A stretch of 64,000 nucleotides of DNA, from contig OW240915.1 in assembly GCA_933207985.1 (NCBI GenBank), positions 117,613,757 to 117,677,756 on the forward strand, read 5' to 3'. Position 1 is the stretch's first letter. Each line of letters opens with the position of its first letter. Below, one piece after another: positions 36,461 through 47,151 of the stretch. The notes beneath the pieces are model-generated. The model was given only the letters and a program-made list of their open reading frames with translations. It did not search any database and had not been told where the DNA came from. The DNA comes from Pelobates cultripes (taxonomy: Eukaryota > Chordata > Amphibia > Anura > Pelobatidae). The position numbers and the translations under genes are program-made.

Positions 36461-37009
36461 TTCGAATGATCCTGGTTACTCATTCGTACATACGAACAGC
36501 CGACCACCCAGCCCTTGGCGTGTGCCGCCACTTAACCCCAGTCACCTTTGAAATCACCGAAAAGACCTGACGAACGATCAACCACCCTATGAGCGGAGTG
36601 TGCCTATAATTAACCTCCGGGGAGCTGCGGTTTGCGGTTAACCGCTGCCTGATTGACTGGCCTGAGGGTGGCCCCGTTCAGATACAATTAGGCGAATGGA
36701 GCACGTACCCCAAATCGACAAAAGGACTACCGAACGACGACAACCTACCATCTGGCGTGTGGCCTCAATTAACATGTGGCTTCTGCAGTTAACCGCAAGT
36801 TAAGTACCTCTTTCAAGGTGGGCGCCGTTCGTATGCCGAACACGAGGCGGCAGCCATCTATTGTTGTCGAATGCACTAGCGGGACCTTAGCTCCAAGCTC
36901 CTTGAACTAGAATTGGCCAAAGATTTGCACGAACTCCGCCAAGGTGTCCGTTGCCCCATCTATTCGTGCCAAAACCTACAAACAGACTTTGTATTTCGTG
37001 ACTTTTATA

Positions 37010-38446
37010 CAGGGAGTGCAGAATTATTAGGCAAATGAGTATTTTGACCACATCATCCTCTTTATGCATGTTGTCTTACTCCAAGCTGTATAGGCTCGAA
37101 AGCCTACTACCAATTAAGCATATTAGGTGATGTGCATCTCTGTAATGAGAAGGGGTGTGGTCTAATGACATCAACACCCTATATCAGGTGTGCATAATTA
37201 TTAGGCAACTTCCTTTCCTTTGGCAAAATGGGTCAAAAGAAGTCAACAGGTGCAAGAAGCGTGTGGAAAAACCAAGGCGAAAATAACTGCCCATGAACTG
37301 AGAAAAGTCAAGCGTGCAGCTGCCACGATGCCACTTGCCACCAGTTTGGCCATATTTCAGAGCTGCAACATCACTGGAGTGCCCAAAAGCACAAGGTGTG
37401 CAATACTCAGAGACATGGCCAAGGTAAGAAAGGCTGAAAGACGACCACCACTGAACAAGACACACAAGCTGAAACGTCAAGACTGGGCCAAGAAATATCT
37501 CAAGACTGATTTTTCTAAGGTTTTATGGACTGATGAAATGAGAGTGAGTCTTGATGGGCCAGATGGATGGGCCCGTGGCTGGATTGGTAAAGGGCAGAGA
37601 GCTCCAGTCCGACTCAGACGCCAGCAAGGTGGAGGTGGAGTACTGGTTTGGGCTGGTATCATCAAAGATGAGCTTGTGGGGCCTTTTCGGGTTGAGGATG
37701 GAGTCAAGCTCAACTCCCAGTCCTACTGCCAGTTCCTGGAAGACACCTTCTTCAAGCAGTGGTACAGGAAGAAGTCTGCATCCTTCAAGAAAAACATGAT
37801 TTTCATGCAGGACAATGCTCCATCACACGCGTCCAAGTACTCCACAGCGTGGCTGGCAAGAAAGGGTATAAAAGAAGAAAATCTAATGACATGGCCTCCT
37901 TGTTCACCTGATCTGAACCCCATTGAGAACCTGTGGTCCATCATCAAATGTGAGATTTACAAGGAGGGAAAACAGTACACCTCTCTGAACAGTGTCTGGG
38001 AGGCTGTGGTTGCTGCTGCACGCAATGTTGATGGTGAACAGATCAAAACACTGACAGAATCCATGGATGGCAGGCTTTTGAGTGTCCTTGCAAAGAAAGG
38101 TGGCTATATTGGTCACTGATTTGTTTTTGTTTTGTTTTTGAATGTCAGAAATGTATATTTGTGAATGTTGAGATGTTATATTGGTTTCACTGGTAATAAT
38201 AAATAATTGAAATGGGTATATATTTGTTTTTTGTTAAGTTGCCTAATAATTATGCACAGTAATAGTCACCTGCACACACAGATATCCCCCTAACATAGCT
38301 AAACTAAAAACAAACTAAAAACTACTTCCAAAAATATTCAGCTTTGATATTAATGAGTTTTTTGGGTTCATTGAGAACATGGTTGTTGTTCAATAATAAA
38401 ATTAATCCTCAAAAATACAACTTGCCTAATAATTCTGCACTCCCTG
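37010..38446 (+). mobile_element. Tc1/mariner element with TA target
   Basis: The left terminus CAGGGAGTGCAGAATTATTA and its exact inverse at the right end lie between TA dinucleotides (37008-37009 and 38447-38448). The 1.44-kb body includes a TTAGGCAA subterminal repeat at both sides and one transposase gene. The termini are near-perfect, so the insertion is fairly recent. It sits inside the long LTR-like sequence. Confidence 0.95.
37220..38119 (+). pseudogene. Tc1/mariner transposase (DD37E type), N-terminal deletion
   Basis: A 299-codon open frame encodes a Tc1-type transposase catalytic core: D105 in LWTDEM, D198 in FMQDNAPSH and E236 in DLNPIENLW, with 37 residues between the last two, hence DD37E. 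The N-terminal paired-like HTH that binds the terminal repeats is missing. The likely original start (ATGGGTCAAAAG at 37228) is in a different frame and meets a stop soon, so an out-of-frame deletion removed the DNA-binding half. The first in-frame ATG is at residue 37. The product could not bind its ends, although its active site is intact. An HTH of the right kind survives at 12432-12710. Confidence 0.9.
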
Positions 38447-39034
38447 TATACCGTTCGTGAGATCTGAGAGCGATTCGTATATCTTGTGCGCTTAGATCTG
38501 AGCTATCCAGAGACTGGTTGAATGGACTATGTTCATATTAAAACCTAAAAGTTATGTATTTTTATGTTATTTTCATGTGGGTGTAAAATGTGGTATTTCT
38601 ATGCGCTTGGAGATAATTAGGTTAGTGTAACCGTTGAAACCGATTATGTCCAATTCAGGCGGGAACATTTTCAAACGATACACTGTAATGCCATTGGTTG
38701 GGACATTGCATTGTCCAGTATCCCATCAGGTCCAAAGGGGGTTGTCCCTGGACCTGATAACTGTATAAATTGCCATTCATGAGTGCCATTAAATTTACTC
38801 TCAACTCGCAGCCTTGACTCGTGTTGTAGGGAACAGTGAATCCTAGCTCTACTATAGTGGGATATTTGACACTTGCAAGTTTTGCTGATTGCAGCAACGT
38901 TCGTCTCTCCGAGTTCGGGAACCGGGATAACCAAGCGGTCCAACTTTCAGCTAGCCTGGAGGCAACCGTAACAGCTATATTATCACAACGGGATGAAAAG
39001 ACGACCATCTACATCCAGTTGCTTTTTATTCTAA

Positions 39035-40737
39035 ATGACTGAGTCTTGCAGAAGCTAACTACGATATAGGAGATAAGGAACTCCTAGCCATCAAACGTGC
39101 TCTGGAGTGGAGGCATTTTCTAGAAGATCCCCAGAATCCTATAACCATATATACAGATCACTGTAATCTGGAATATCTCACATCTGGTCGTAGACTTCAA
39201 GCAATATGGGCTCTGTTTTTTTTCTTGTTTCCTGTTCCACATTACGTATACACCAGATTCCAAGACTGGTAAAGCAGATGACTTATCACATATACCTTGC
39301 CCAACAAATAATCCAGCAGAAACTCCAGGAACCATACTCCAAGAAGGAAATTTTTTGACAACCCAGTCTCTATTACTGAAGAAGATAAAGAAGATGTCTC
39401 ATGATATCACGATACGTAATCCTCCTTTATGTCTACTAACCAACAATCAATTCTACGTCCCGGAATCAGTCAGATCTGAAGTCCTGCAATAATGTCATGA
39501 CTCAACGATGGCCGGTCATGGAGGACAAAAACAAACCTATGATCTAGTGCAAAGAACTTTCTGGTGGCCTTCCGTGCAAAAAAACGTACATGACTATGTC
39601 AAAGCATATGCTCCCGTTCCAAAGAACCTCCTACTCGTCCTGTTGGTGTGCTACAACCTCTTCCCATTCCTTCTTGTCCCTGATCTCAAATCTCTGTCGA
39701 CTTTATTGTCGAGCTACCTGCTTCCCATGAATTTACCACTATAATGGTGGTAGTCGATAGATTAACCAAGATGCTCACTTCATCGCAGCAAAAGGGACCC
39801 CCACAACTAAACAAACAGCGGTACTGTTCCATTGACACGTCTTCACATTGCACTGTGTACCTGAATCTATCCTGTCTGACAGAAGTGCTCAGCTCACAGC
39901 AAAGGTTTTGGAAAATGTTTTGCAGTCTTCTACAAATCAGTTTGCTTTTCATCCACAGACGAACGGTCAAACAGAACAAATCAGACGTTGGAACAGTACC
40001 TCCGATGCTATACCACTCACCTGCAGAAGACTGGTACAGACTCCTATCCACCACAGAGTTCACCTATAATACTCGTCAACATAGTTCTCATCCTATGTCT
40101 CCCTTCTATGTGAATTATGGATTTAACCCTGTCATGCTGCCTGATCAACCAATTTCTTGTCCTTTGCCTGATGTTTAACTGTTTACCGGCAACCTCCATA
40201 ATGGTTTTCTACATGCCCGATCTATCCTGCAGGAGACACGGCGTAAATACAAGAACTATGCCAACAAAAAATTAAGAGTGCTTATAAAGTAGGGCAGAAA
40301 GTGGTTATCTACAAAACATCTTTGACTATCCTGTCCAAGTTAGAAGCTGGGTCCAAAGTTCTTAGGTCCATACCTCATAGATGCCATCCTATGTCCTGTG
40401 ATAATATGATTACAGTTGCTGTGATCCTGTCTTCCATGTGTCATTATTGAAGTCTCATTAACCGGACAGATTCTCCTCCCAAAATCCTCTGCCTCCAGGT
40501 CCCATTTAAGTTGACGGTGAAGAGGAATATGAGGTGGAGAGGATTCTTGATTCCCGGGTCCATAAGGGTCATCTCCAATATCTACCTATCATTGGAAAGG
40601 TTTTGGCCCAGAAGAAAGGTCATGTGAGCCTTCCGTCCATGTTCATGCACTTCATTTAATACGTTCTTTTCATCTCCACAATCCTAGACGTCCTGCTCCT
40701 CTACACCTCTGGAGGATGTGTTTTATGAGGGGGGTAT
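39035..40737 (+). pseudogene. Chromovirus (Ty3/gypsy) pol 3' part: RNase H, integrase, chromodomain
   Basis: Frames in order: RNase H ([18 protein letters not shown], then [12 protein letters not shown] at 39150), and the integrase zinc region (39508 on, AGHGGQKQTYDLVQRTFWWP). The cysteine pair of the zinc finger is replaced (YAPVPKN). Integrase core remnants follow (ESILSDR near 39855; FHPQTNGQTEQ near 39950-39985; TEFTYNTRQHSS at 40050). A chromodomain follows at about 40510-40610 (EYEVERILDSRV.KG..QYLP). Multiple frameshifts make it inactive. The upstream half of pol and gag is absent, so the element is 5'-truncated. Confidence 0.85.
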
Positions 40738-41286
40738 TGTCACGACTTACCTCTGTTCACTCGCTGCTCTGACGGTGGTACACGGGTTGCTCGTGTGCAT
40801 GCGCAAATGCAGGAGGCGGGCTGCAACCCGTGAATTCCGATTGCGTCACGTCTCCCAGGCAAACAATAAATGCCTGGGAGACATGCGCGATGGTTCTGCG
40901 CCACTGGACAGCATGGCTGAATTTTATTAAAGCCGGTACCCACCTACATGTTTACCCAGCAGATTGACGGCCCCATACACCAATAGAGTGTTATGGAGGC
41001 TTGTTAAGTAGGTGTGCCTTTTGTATGTCACCCTATTTAAACCTGGAACAGCTGCGCTTTCATTGTTCAGTGGTTCTGTGTTACCTGCGGTCCTGTTATC
41101 CTATATACCTGACCTAGGTCTGCCTATTTGTGTTTGAACCTCTGCTGTCTGGATTTTGACCTTTTGGATTGTCTGAACTTGTTTCTGCTTTGCCCCTATT
41201 GGATTATACGCATCTGACTTTTGTTTTATTATTTTCTAACAATACATATACTGCATCCCTGAGTTCTATACAAGTTGTGATTGACA
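40738..41286 (+). repeat. 3' LTR of the truncated chromovirus
   Basis: It starts TGTCACGACTTACC directly after a purine-rich tract (GAGGGGGGTATT) and ends GTTGTGATTGACA. TATA-like CCTATTTAAACC occurs at 41032. The end resembles other gypsy LTRs here (AGTTCTAT...TGACA). No 5' partner LTR is visible. Confidence 0.85.
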
Positions 41287-41639
41287 TCCTTTTCTAATCA
41301 GATGCACACTCTTACTGACAGACACACACACACACACACACAATGACAAACCCACTGACACACTCTCAATGACAGATACACATCTCACAGATTTGAAACA
41401 CTCACTAACAGTCACAGACCCACTCTTACTGACTTGACAGATACTCTAAAACACACACTCACTGACAGACACCCACATACTGCCTGACAAACACTGACAG
41501 ACACACACTCTCAACGATTTGAAACACACACACTGGCAGAGACACACACTGATAGACACACTGGCACACACTCTCATTGATTTTAAACACTCACTGATAG
41601 ACTCCCTCACTGGCAGACACACAATGTTGTGGGCATTGG

Positions 41640-42190
41640 GGCTTTAGTGTGGTGGTATAGGGGCAGTATTGTTGGAAATTGGTGCAGTATTGTCTTGGAA
41701 CAAGTACAGTATTGTGGTGGTAGAGGTTTTAGAGTTGAGAGGGGTAAAAACAGTATTGTGTGGAGTTGGAGCTTTAGTGAGCGATAGGAGCAGTATTGTG
41801 GCGGCTTGTGGCAGTACTGTCTTGGAACAAGGACAAAATTGTGGGGGTAGAGGCATTAGAGTGGGGGGGTAGATACAGCATTGTGTGGAGTTGGAGCTTT
41901 AGTGAGCGATAGGAGCAGTATTGTGGGGGCTTGTGGCAGTACTGTCTTGGAACAAGGACAATATTGTGGGGATAGAGGCATTATAGTGGGGGGCATAATG
42001 TTGGATTGGGGCTTTAGTGGGGATAAGGTAGTATTGGGACAGGAGGGACAGTATTGTGAAGATTGGGACTTTAGTATGAGGTAAAGTGCAGTATTGTGGG
42101 GGGGGTGGCGTTAAGTTGGGAGGATATGAACAGTATTGTTGGGGATTAGGGCTTTAGTGGGGGGACTGGGGACAGTATTGTGGGCACATA
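41640..42190. repeat. G-rich minisatellite (GCAGTATTGTG...GGGCTTTAGTG units)
   Basis: Units of about 45-50 bp, each with CAGTATTGT and GCTTTAGTG, are repeated about 11 times with variation. A larger duplicated block covers 41745-41870 and 41880-41990. Non-coding. Confidence 0.9.
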
Positions 42191-42328
42191 CAAACATAGT
42201 GACACACACTCAAAAACACTGAGCCACAGAACAAACCATAGACACAATCTCACACACTTGTTTTTAATTAGAGGGGTTTTTGCCACTCAGTCTCCTTACC
42301 TTTAGAAGAACTGGAGTGGACCCACAGT

Positions 42329-43196
42329 CAGGGATGTATTAGCCGCGAGGCAAACAAGGCATTTGCATTAGGTGGCAATTTCCAGGGGGCGGCAAAAAAC
42401 ACTGCCCCCAAATGCCCAGGGCAAAAGCCTTGTTAGCCTGGCGGCTAACAGTTCAGGCAGGCAGTTGTCAGACTAAAAATCCATGCGGCCGGGCGGCACT
42501 GGCGAGGGAGCACTTTCCCCTGAGCTCTCTGCTCAACCCCCCTCGCGCGCCGCAGAGTGATGCCAGGAGCTGGAATATGACGTCATATTCTGTCTCCTGG
42601 CATTACTCTGCGAAGCGCGAGGGAGCTGAGAGCTCACTAATCAGTGCTCCTTCACCAGCGCCGGACAACTGCCTGCATGTCTGCCTCCCTTCCCAGATGC
42701 GGGCAGTGAGGGAGCATACTCACCTGAGCACTTCCTGCTCAGCTCCCTTCGCGCCGCTTAATGAAGCCGGGAGCCGGAATATGGCGTCAGACCGTCTCCA
42801 GGCATCACTAAGCGCCGCCAACTCAGCCTGTGCACCCGACCAGCAGCACCACTGGACAGGTAAGCAATCCACTCCAGCTCTCCCAGGGAGGCTGAGTGGA
42901 TATAAAATAAAAATAATAATTTGGGAGAAATGTGTGTGTGTCTGAGTGAATGTGTGTGTGTGTGTGTCTGAGTGAATGTGAGTGTGTATGTGTCTGTCAG
43001 TGTGTGCATCTGTGAGTGTGTGTTCAAGTAATAGTGTGTGTATGTCATTGCTTGTCAGTGTATATGAGAGTGTGTCTGTCAGTGAGTGAGTGTCTTGACA
43101 GGAAGGGGTGGTAAAAATTTAAATTGGGGGAGTGGGGATGGGAGGTGCCCGAGCACCGTCCTGCCTAGGGCAGCCCAAATCCTAAATACACCACTG
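42329..43196. mobile_element. Nested non-autonomous hAT element with exact 8-bp TSD
   Basis: The left terminus is CAGGGATGTATTAG and the right terminus is the inverse of CAGTGGTGTATTTAGG. The 8-bp duplication CCCACAGT flanks both sides (42321-42328 and 43197-43204). Inside are paired GC-rich segments with TGACGTCATATTC, a CACTGGACAGGTAAGC junction at 42848-42863, and a GTGTGTGTCTGAGTGAAT array at 42928-43093. No transposase. Confidence 0.9.
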
Positions 43197-43641
43197 CCCA
43201 CAGTCCCTTGGTGTCCTCCTGTGGTCTTCTGATAGAGCTCTGATCGATATGTGCAGCTCCCTTGCGCACCCTGTGCCTGAATGACATCACACAGGGTGCG
43301 CAAGGGAGCTGGACAGGGAGTACTCATATGGATCAGAGCTCCCCCGCGGACATGTAACTTCCATCAGTGAGTTGTGCGTATCAGACAGGCTAACACTCAG
43401 CGTCGGGCAACATAATACCAGCATCTGATTGGCGCCAAGAGAGAGCGCACACACAGTGTTGCGCTAGGGAGAGGCTGAGGAGCTCCTCAGCTAGCGCAGT
43501 AGCTCACGACCATGGACTGTATTTCATTTAGAGAGGGGGGAATGGACACCTCTGCCCCACACTTCACTGCCTTGGGGGCGCCCACCACATTCTGGCGCCT
43601 GGGCGTGGCGCACCCCATGCACCAGCCCAGGATTGGCCCTG

Positions 43642-45067
43642 TGTGTGGGGTAGCTACTTGTACTGTGTTGGGTTTTTGGAGGCTGCCTGTGATCTTTGTG
43701 CATGTGTGTGTATGTATGTATGAATGATGAAGGTCTTCAGTTTGTGACTGTGACAAAGTGAGTAAAGGGGTAACTGTGGCAGGAAGAGCGGGGTATGTGA
43801 GACTGGGTTGGGGGGGTGAGTTTGACAGAATGAGGAAGGGTGAGAATGTTAGGGGAGTGATTGTGACATGGAGGAGGGAGTGTGACAATGCAAGGGGAAG
43901 TAAGTGTGACAGGATTGGAGGAGGTTAATGTGACAGGATGAGGGGATGTGAATGTGACAAGAAAAACGGGTTTAATGTGACATGATTAGAGACATTAATG
44001 TGAATGGTGTCAGGGTTATAAATTGATCCAGCACGTAGAACTGTATCACACCTAGGACTAAAAGATACTAAGGCCATACCGGGCCTTAGAATGGCCGGAC
44101 TTAATGTACCAGAGAAAAGTCAGAATACTTGCCAAGGTCGGGGACACAGAATGAGACACAACGATGAGGAAAAGCCAAAAGTCACGGATACCAGAATACA
44201 GGGAAGTCAAACGAAACCAAAGTCAATAACCAGAAATAAATGCTCAGGAACACACTTTCTGACAACCACTAGAGGGCAATGCGGGGAAGTAAAACTGTAT
44301 TTAAATAAGCCTTTTACAAATCTGATTGGCCGAAATCGTCCTTTGACCCCACAACGTGCATGCGCATCTCCCGCGTGACTTCACACGCATGCTGATGTCG
44401 TCATTACCTTGAGCGGATGTGGCGCTACAATATGGCGTCCACCAACATGTTGCACGAGTTAGGTACACGGACACATGGCCACTGAGCGCAGACACCACAA
44501 GGTGAGGATGAATATGTTACAAAGGGACAGTGTGACAGAGTTTGGGGTGTGTGTGGCATAGTTGGAGGACAGGATTAAAGAGGTTTGTGTGGGAAGGTAA
44601 GTGTGGCAGGGTGAAGAAGGTGAGTGGGACAGACTGATAGAGGATGAGTGTGACAGGGTTAGGGGGGTTAATGTAATGGGGTAAGTGAGGCAAATCAATG
44701 GTAGGTGAGTTTGGTATGGTTGGAGAGGTTGGGAGTGACAGGAGGGGTTAATGTGAGTGTGGCTGGGTGAAGGTAGTGACAGTGTGTGGGGGCTGAAAGT
44801 GTTTGGGAATGGTGATAGTGTATGTGTAAGGGGTGACAGGTTGTGTGGGGATGATAGGGTAAGGGTGACAGGGTGTGTGCGTGGGGGCTGTAACATGGTG
44901 TGTATGTGTGTGGGGGTGGAGGTGATGGGTGTGTTTGTGTGTGAGGGATAGCAGAGGTGTGTAGGGGCTGTGACTGTGTGTGTGTGTGTGTGTGGGGGGA
45001 CTGTAACAAGATGTGTGGGGGAGCTGTGACTGGGTGTGTGGGGCCTGTGACAGGGTAGAGGGGTGGG
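43642..45067. repeat. GT-rich minisatellite (GTGACAGG-type units)
   Basis: About 1.4 kb of loosely periodic TGTGACAGG.TGAGG.GTGA units in which an LTR is embedded. Long frames, including His/Pro/Thr-rich frames on the minus strand, derive from the period and are not genes. It lies between two hAT-type termini (43641 and 45068). Confidence 0.8.
44008..44521 (-). mobile_element. Solo gypsy LTR, same family as 20237-20737
   Basis: On the minus strand it begins TGTAACATATTCATCCTCACC and ends TTTATAACCCTGACA, matching the ends of the 20.2-kb LTR in opposite orientation. The flanking pentamers AATGG (44003-44007) and AAGGG (44522-44526) match at four of five bases, so a decayed duplication is likely. 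The GGCCTTAGAATGGCCGGACTTAA block is shared. It interrupts the GT-rich array. Confidence 0.8.
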
Positions 45068-45127
45068 CAGTGGCGTACTAAGGGGGGCCAGGGGGGGCGG
45101 TCCGCCCCGGGTGCCACCAGGGTGGGG
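45068..45127 (+). mobile_element. Left terminus of a further hAT-like element
   Basis: CAGTGGCGTACTAAGG at 45068 is a typical CAG-type hAT end. The G-rich sequence runs directly into the assembly gap, so the element cannot be completed. Confidence 0.6.
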
Positions 45128-45227
45128 NNNNNNNNNNNNNNNNNNNNNNNNNNNNNNNNNNNNNNNNNNNNNNNNNNNNNNNNNNNNNNNNNNNNNNNNN
45201 NNNNNNNNNNNNNNNNNNNNNNNNNNN
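45128..45227. other. Assembly gap of exactly 100 N
   Basis: A run of 100 undetermined bases, the usual placeholder for a scaffold gap of unknown length. True distance and content are unknown. Confidence 1.
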
Positions 45228-45641
45228 GTCAAATGCAGCAGAAAGATAAAGGAGAATTAGGATAGAGTAATGGCCTTGAATAATGCGCATTAGGTGTTCC
45301 CTGCCAGCTGATGATAGGGGAGGAGCAACGGCAGGAATTGCTTTGAATTGAATTCGTGACCTAGTCATTTCCAAATTTGAGCTAATTCTAACCATTTGTT
45401 TTCACTTTGGGGAATTCAGATTTCCCTTTAGTCTATTAACAGATTATTTTAAAAATATTTTTCTCCTTTAGCCTAGTATTTAAAATGTCTCTCTATTGCC
45501 TCCCGAGAAGTAGCTTTGAATATTTTACACCAATTCACTCTTAACTAGTAAATTACTAAATGTTTCAAGTAACCAAATATAAGTGTATTCAGATCTCTAC
45601 ATACATATAAATATTTATTATTTTAATTATTTTTCTCCTAG
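45228..45641. other. NAPG intron sequence
   Basis: AT-rich sequence without other features. It ends in the acceptor (TTTTTCTCCTAG) of the next exon. No additional exon is seen between the gap and 45641. Confidence 0.65.
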
Positions 45642-45771
45642 CATACCAGGATTCAGTGGCAGTGAAGACTGCACTGCGTTGGAGCAGCTTTTAGAAGGTT
45701 TTGATCAACAAGACCAGGACCAAGTGTCTGATGTTTGTAATTCGCCACTGTTTAAATATATGGACAATGAT
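45642..45771 (+). CDS. NAPG: Gamma-SNAP (NAPG), penultimate coding exon
   Basis: A 130-bp exon lies between an acceptor (CTCCTAG at 45635-45641) and a donor (GTAAGA at 45772). The first base completes a codon begun upstream. The exon then encodes IPGFSGSEDCTALEQLL, continuing through EGFDQQDQDQVSDVCNSP to FKYMDND. This is the helical C-terminal region of gamma-SNAP, an adaptor that recruits NSF to SNARE complexes on membranes for disassembly. The acidic C-terminal lobe is where NSF is engaged in SNAPs. The frame is clean and continues into the next exon in phase 0. No earlier NAPG exons are recognised in the window. Confidence 0.93.
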
Positions 45772-47001
45772 GTAAGAAAACAATCCTACAATTCTCACGA
45801 TTAGTAAAGTAACTGGAAAATGTCTAAATTGTCGCTCTCTTGGTTTAAATTTTTTTTTTTTTTTTTTTTAGCACTGATTTGTTCCATACATAATAGGTTT
45901 TGTATATTGTTGAAGAATAGTTTTTCTTATTTTTACACTCACAGCTATATTGTTTCATTAAACATCTAGACCTAAACATTGTAGGTTGCATTATATCTGG
46001 TTGTCATCTGCTTCGAAAACCATCAGTGTTGCAGACTTTAAACAATTCTAATTATCTACCCATAGACTCTCCTTTTATTTATTATTTTCTTGTAAGATGT
46101 AGACTTGGCATTGTATTTTTGCCATGATGGTGTAATTTAGACTTTGCTGCATTTCCATGAGAAAACCTAGAAAATGGCCCAAGGTGTTTCAGAGAAATTT
46201 GTGTGTATGTTGCATATAGGTTCATCAATTCACAAACATGTTTAATGTGCTCAAAATAACAAGCCTGAAGATGAAAAAAATTTTTTTCTAAAATTAAGGA
46301 AGCTACTTGAGTGCTATGTATTTTTAATATGAGGTATACTAGATTGCTGCCAATTAATTTGCTTGGTGTTAGGGAGCTTTCTGGGAAATGAAGATTTCTT
46401 GGAGCACCATATGCAGATAAGGTCTTTAAGCTGAGGTTTGCCAAATCTATTAGCCTTGCCCTGGAATAATGCCCCTTATATACTAAGGCAGTGTGATATG
46501 TTTAAATCTGTATTTAATCTCTTGGTATCCATTCTAGTAAAGTGAGTCTTACCAGTCAGAAAAGTTACACCATTCACCAGACCAGAGTAATCTGTCCACA
46601 AAAATTGCCAAGAGTAAAAATGTATTTCCCATTTTGATTCAGACCCTTCTGAAGCTTGTAAGGGTCTAATAAAGGTCTTTTGATGAATTTTGGTATATAG
46701 TAGTAAAATGAAGTTATGTTTGATCAAATTCATTTTAAAGTTAAATAATGGGTCACAAAGTAAGTGGTACACCGTTTGGGTCACTGTCAAATGTTATGGG
46801 AAAAGTTGCCTTTAAGATTTCAAACAGTCAAATCTTATTAACTGAAATAAGTTAAATCCGTTGGAATTAGAATTGTAACATTGTGTGCCTGCTTCAAGAA
46901 AGTACTTGTGATTTTTTTCATATCAAATGTATTTTTAAATTCAACAAAATTATCATCAGTTGCTTGAAATTTGCTATTTTATTTATTTTTCTTCTTACCA
47001 G
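45772..47001 (+). other. NAPG last intron
   Basis: 1,230 bp with GT...AG borders (GTAAGAAAAC; CTTCTTACCAG). Mostly AT-rich unique-looking sequence. I recognise no transposon in it, and minus-strand frames here are chance. Confidence 0.8.
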
Positions 47002-47151
47002 TATGCCAAGCTTGCATTGAGTTTAGCAGTTCCAGGAGGAGAAACTAAAAAGAAATCTCCCGCAACATTGCAGGAAGGTGTTACTGGACCAGCACAGGGT
47101 GGCTCACATGTTGAAGAAGAGGATGATGAATATTCTGGAGGGTTATGCTAA
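47002..47151 (+). CDS. NAPG: Gamma-SNAP (NAPG), terminal coding exon
   Basis: Acceptor CTTCTTACCAG ends at 47001. The exon reads YAKLALSLAVPGGETKKKSP, a variable Gln/Gly-containing linker, then VEEEDDEYSGGLC and TAA at 47149-47151. The acidic tail ending in GGLC fits the gamma-SNAP C-terminus of other vertebrates as I know it. Together with the 45.6-kb exon it gives the last 93 or so residues of a protein of about 312 residues. No disruption is present, so the gene is probably functional. Confidence 0.93.
   Translation, partial: YAKLALSLAVPGGETKKKSPATLQEGVTGPAQGGSHVEEEDDEYSGGLC

Larger units (their letters stand above)
36461..39034 (+). mobile_element. Long LTR-like sequence interrupted by a Tc1 element
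   Basis: Phrases such as CGAACGACGACAACC, CAATTAACATGTGG and TTGTCGAATGCACTAG match, in plus orientation, the minus-strand LTR at 5912-7342. After the Tc1 insertion the sequence continues with a TATA-like CTGTATAAATTG (38759) and a CTTGACTCGTGTTGTAGGG tract that again recalls that LTR. Both limits are approximate. Open frames in this stretch are not credible. Confidence 0.45.
41287..43641 (-). mobile_element. hAT-like element (right terminus only) with minisatellite
   Basis: The right edge at 43641 is CAG-type: read from the minus strand it starts CAGGGCCAATCCTGGGCTGG. Moving inward come a GC-rich inverted repeat (CAGCTCCCTTGCGCACCCTGTG and its inverse, 43250-43315), a minus-strand AAAGGTAAGGAG junction at about 42296-42307, then tandem arrays (41640-42190 and a GACAGACACACAC array at 41300-41640). 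The left terminus was not found. A smaller hAT element (42329-43196) is nested inside it. Confidence 0.55.

Noticed and set aside
38655..39008. 117-codon minus-strand frame
   Set aside because: It lies antisense in LTR-like sequence just before gypsy RNase H on the plus strand; no family resemblance.
42412..42945. 177-codon frame in the nested hAT element
   Set aside because: GC-rich frame across a palindromic MITE with no transposase motif.
44459..45395. Long frames running through the N gap
   Set aside because: They read through undetermined bases and a GT-rich array; not real coding sequence.
45228..45641. Search for another NAPG exon after the gap
   Set aside because: No stretch combines splice sites with SNAP-like coding content.
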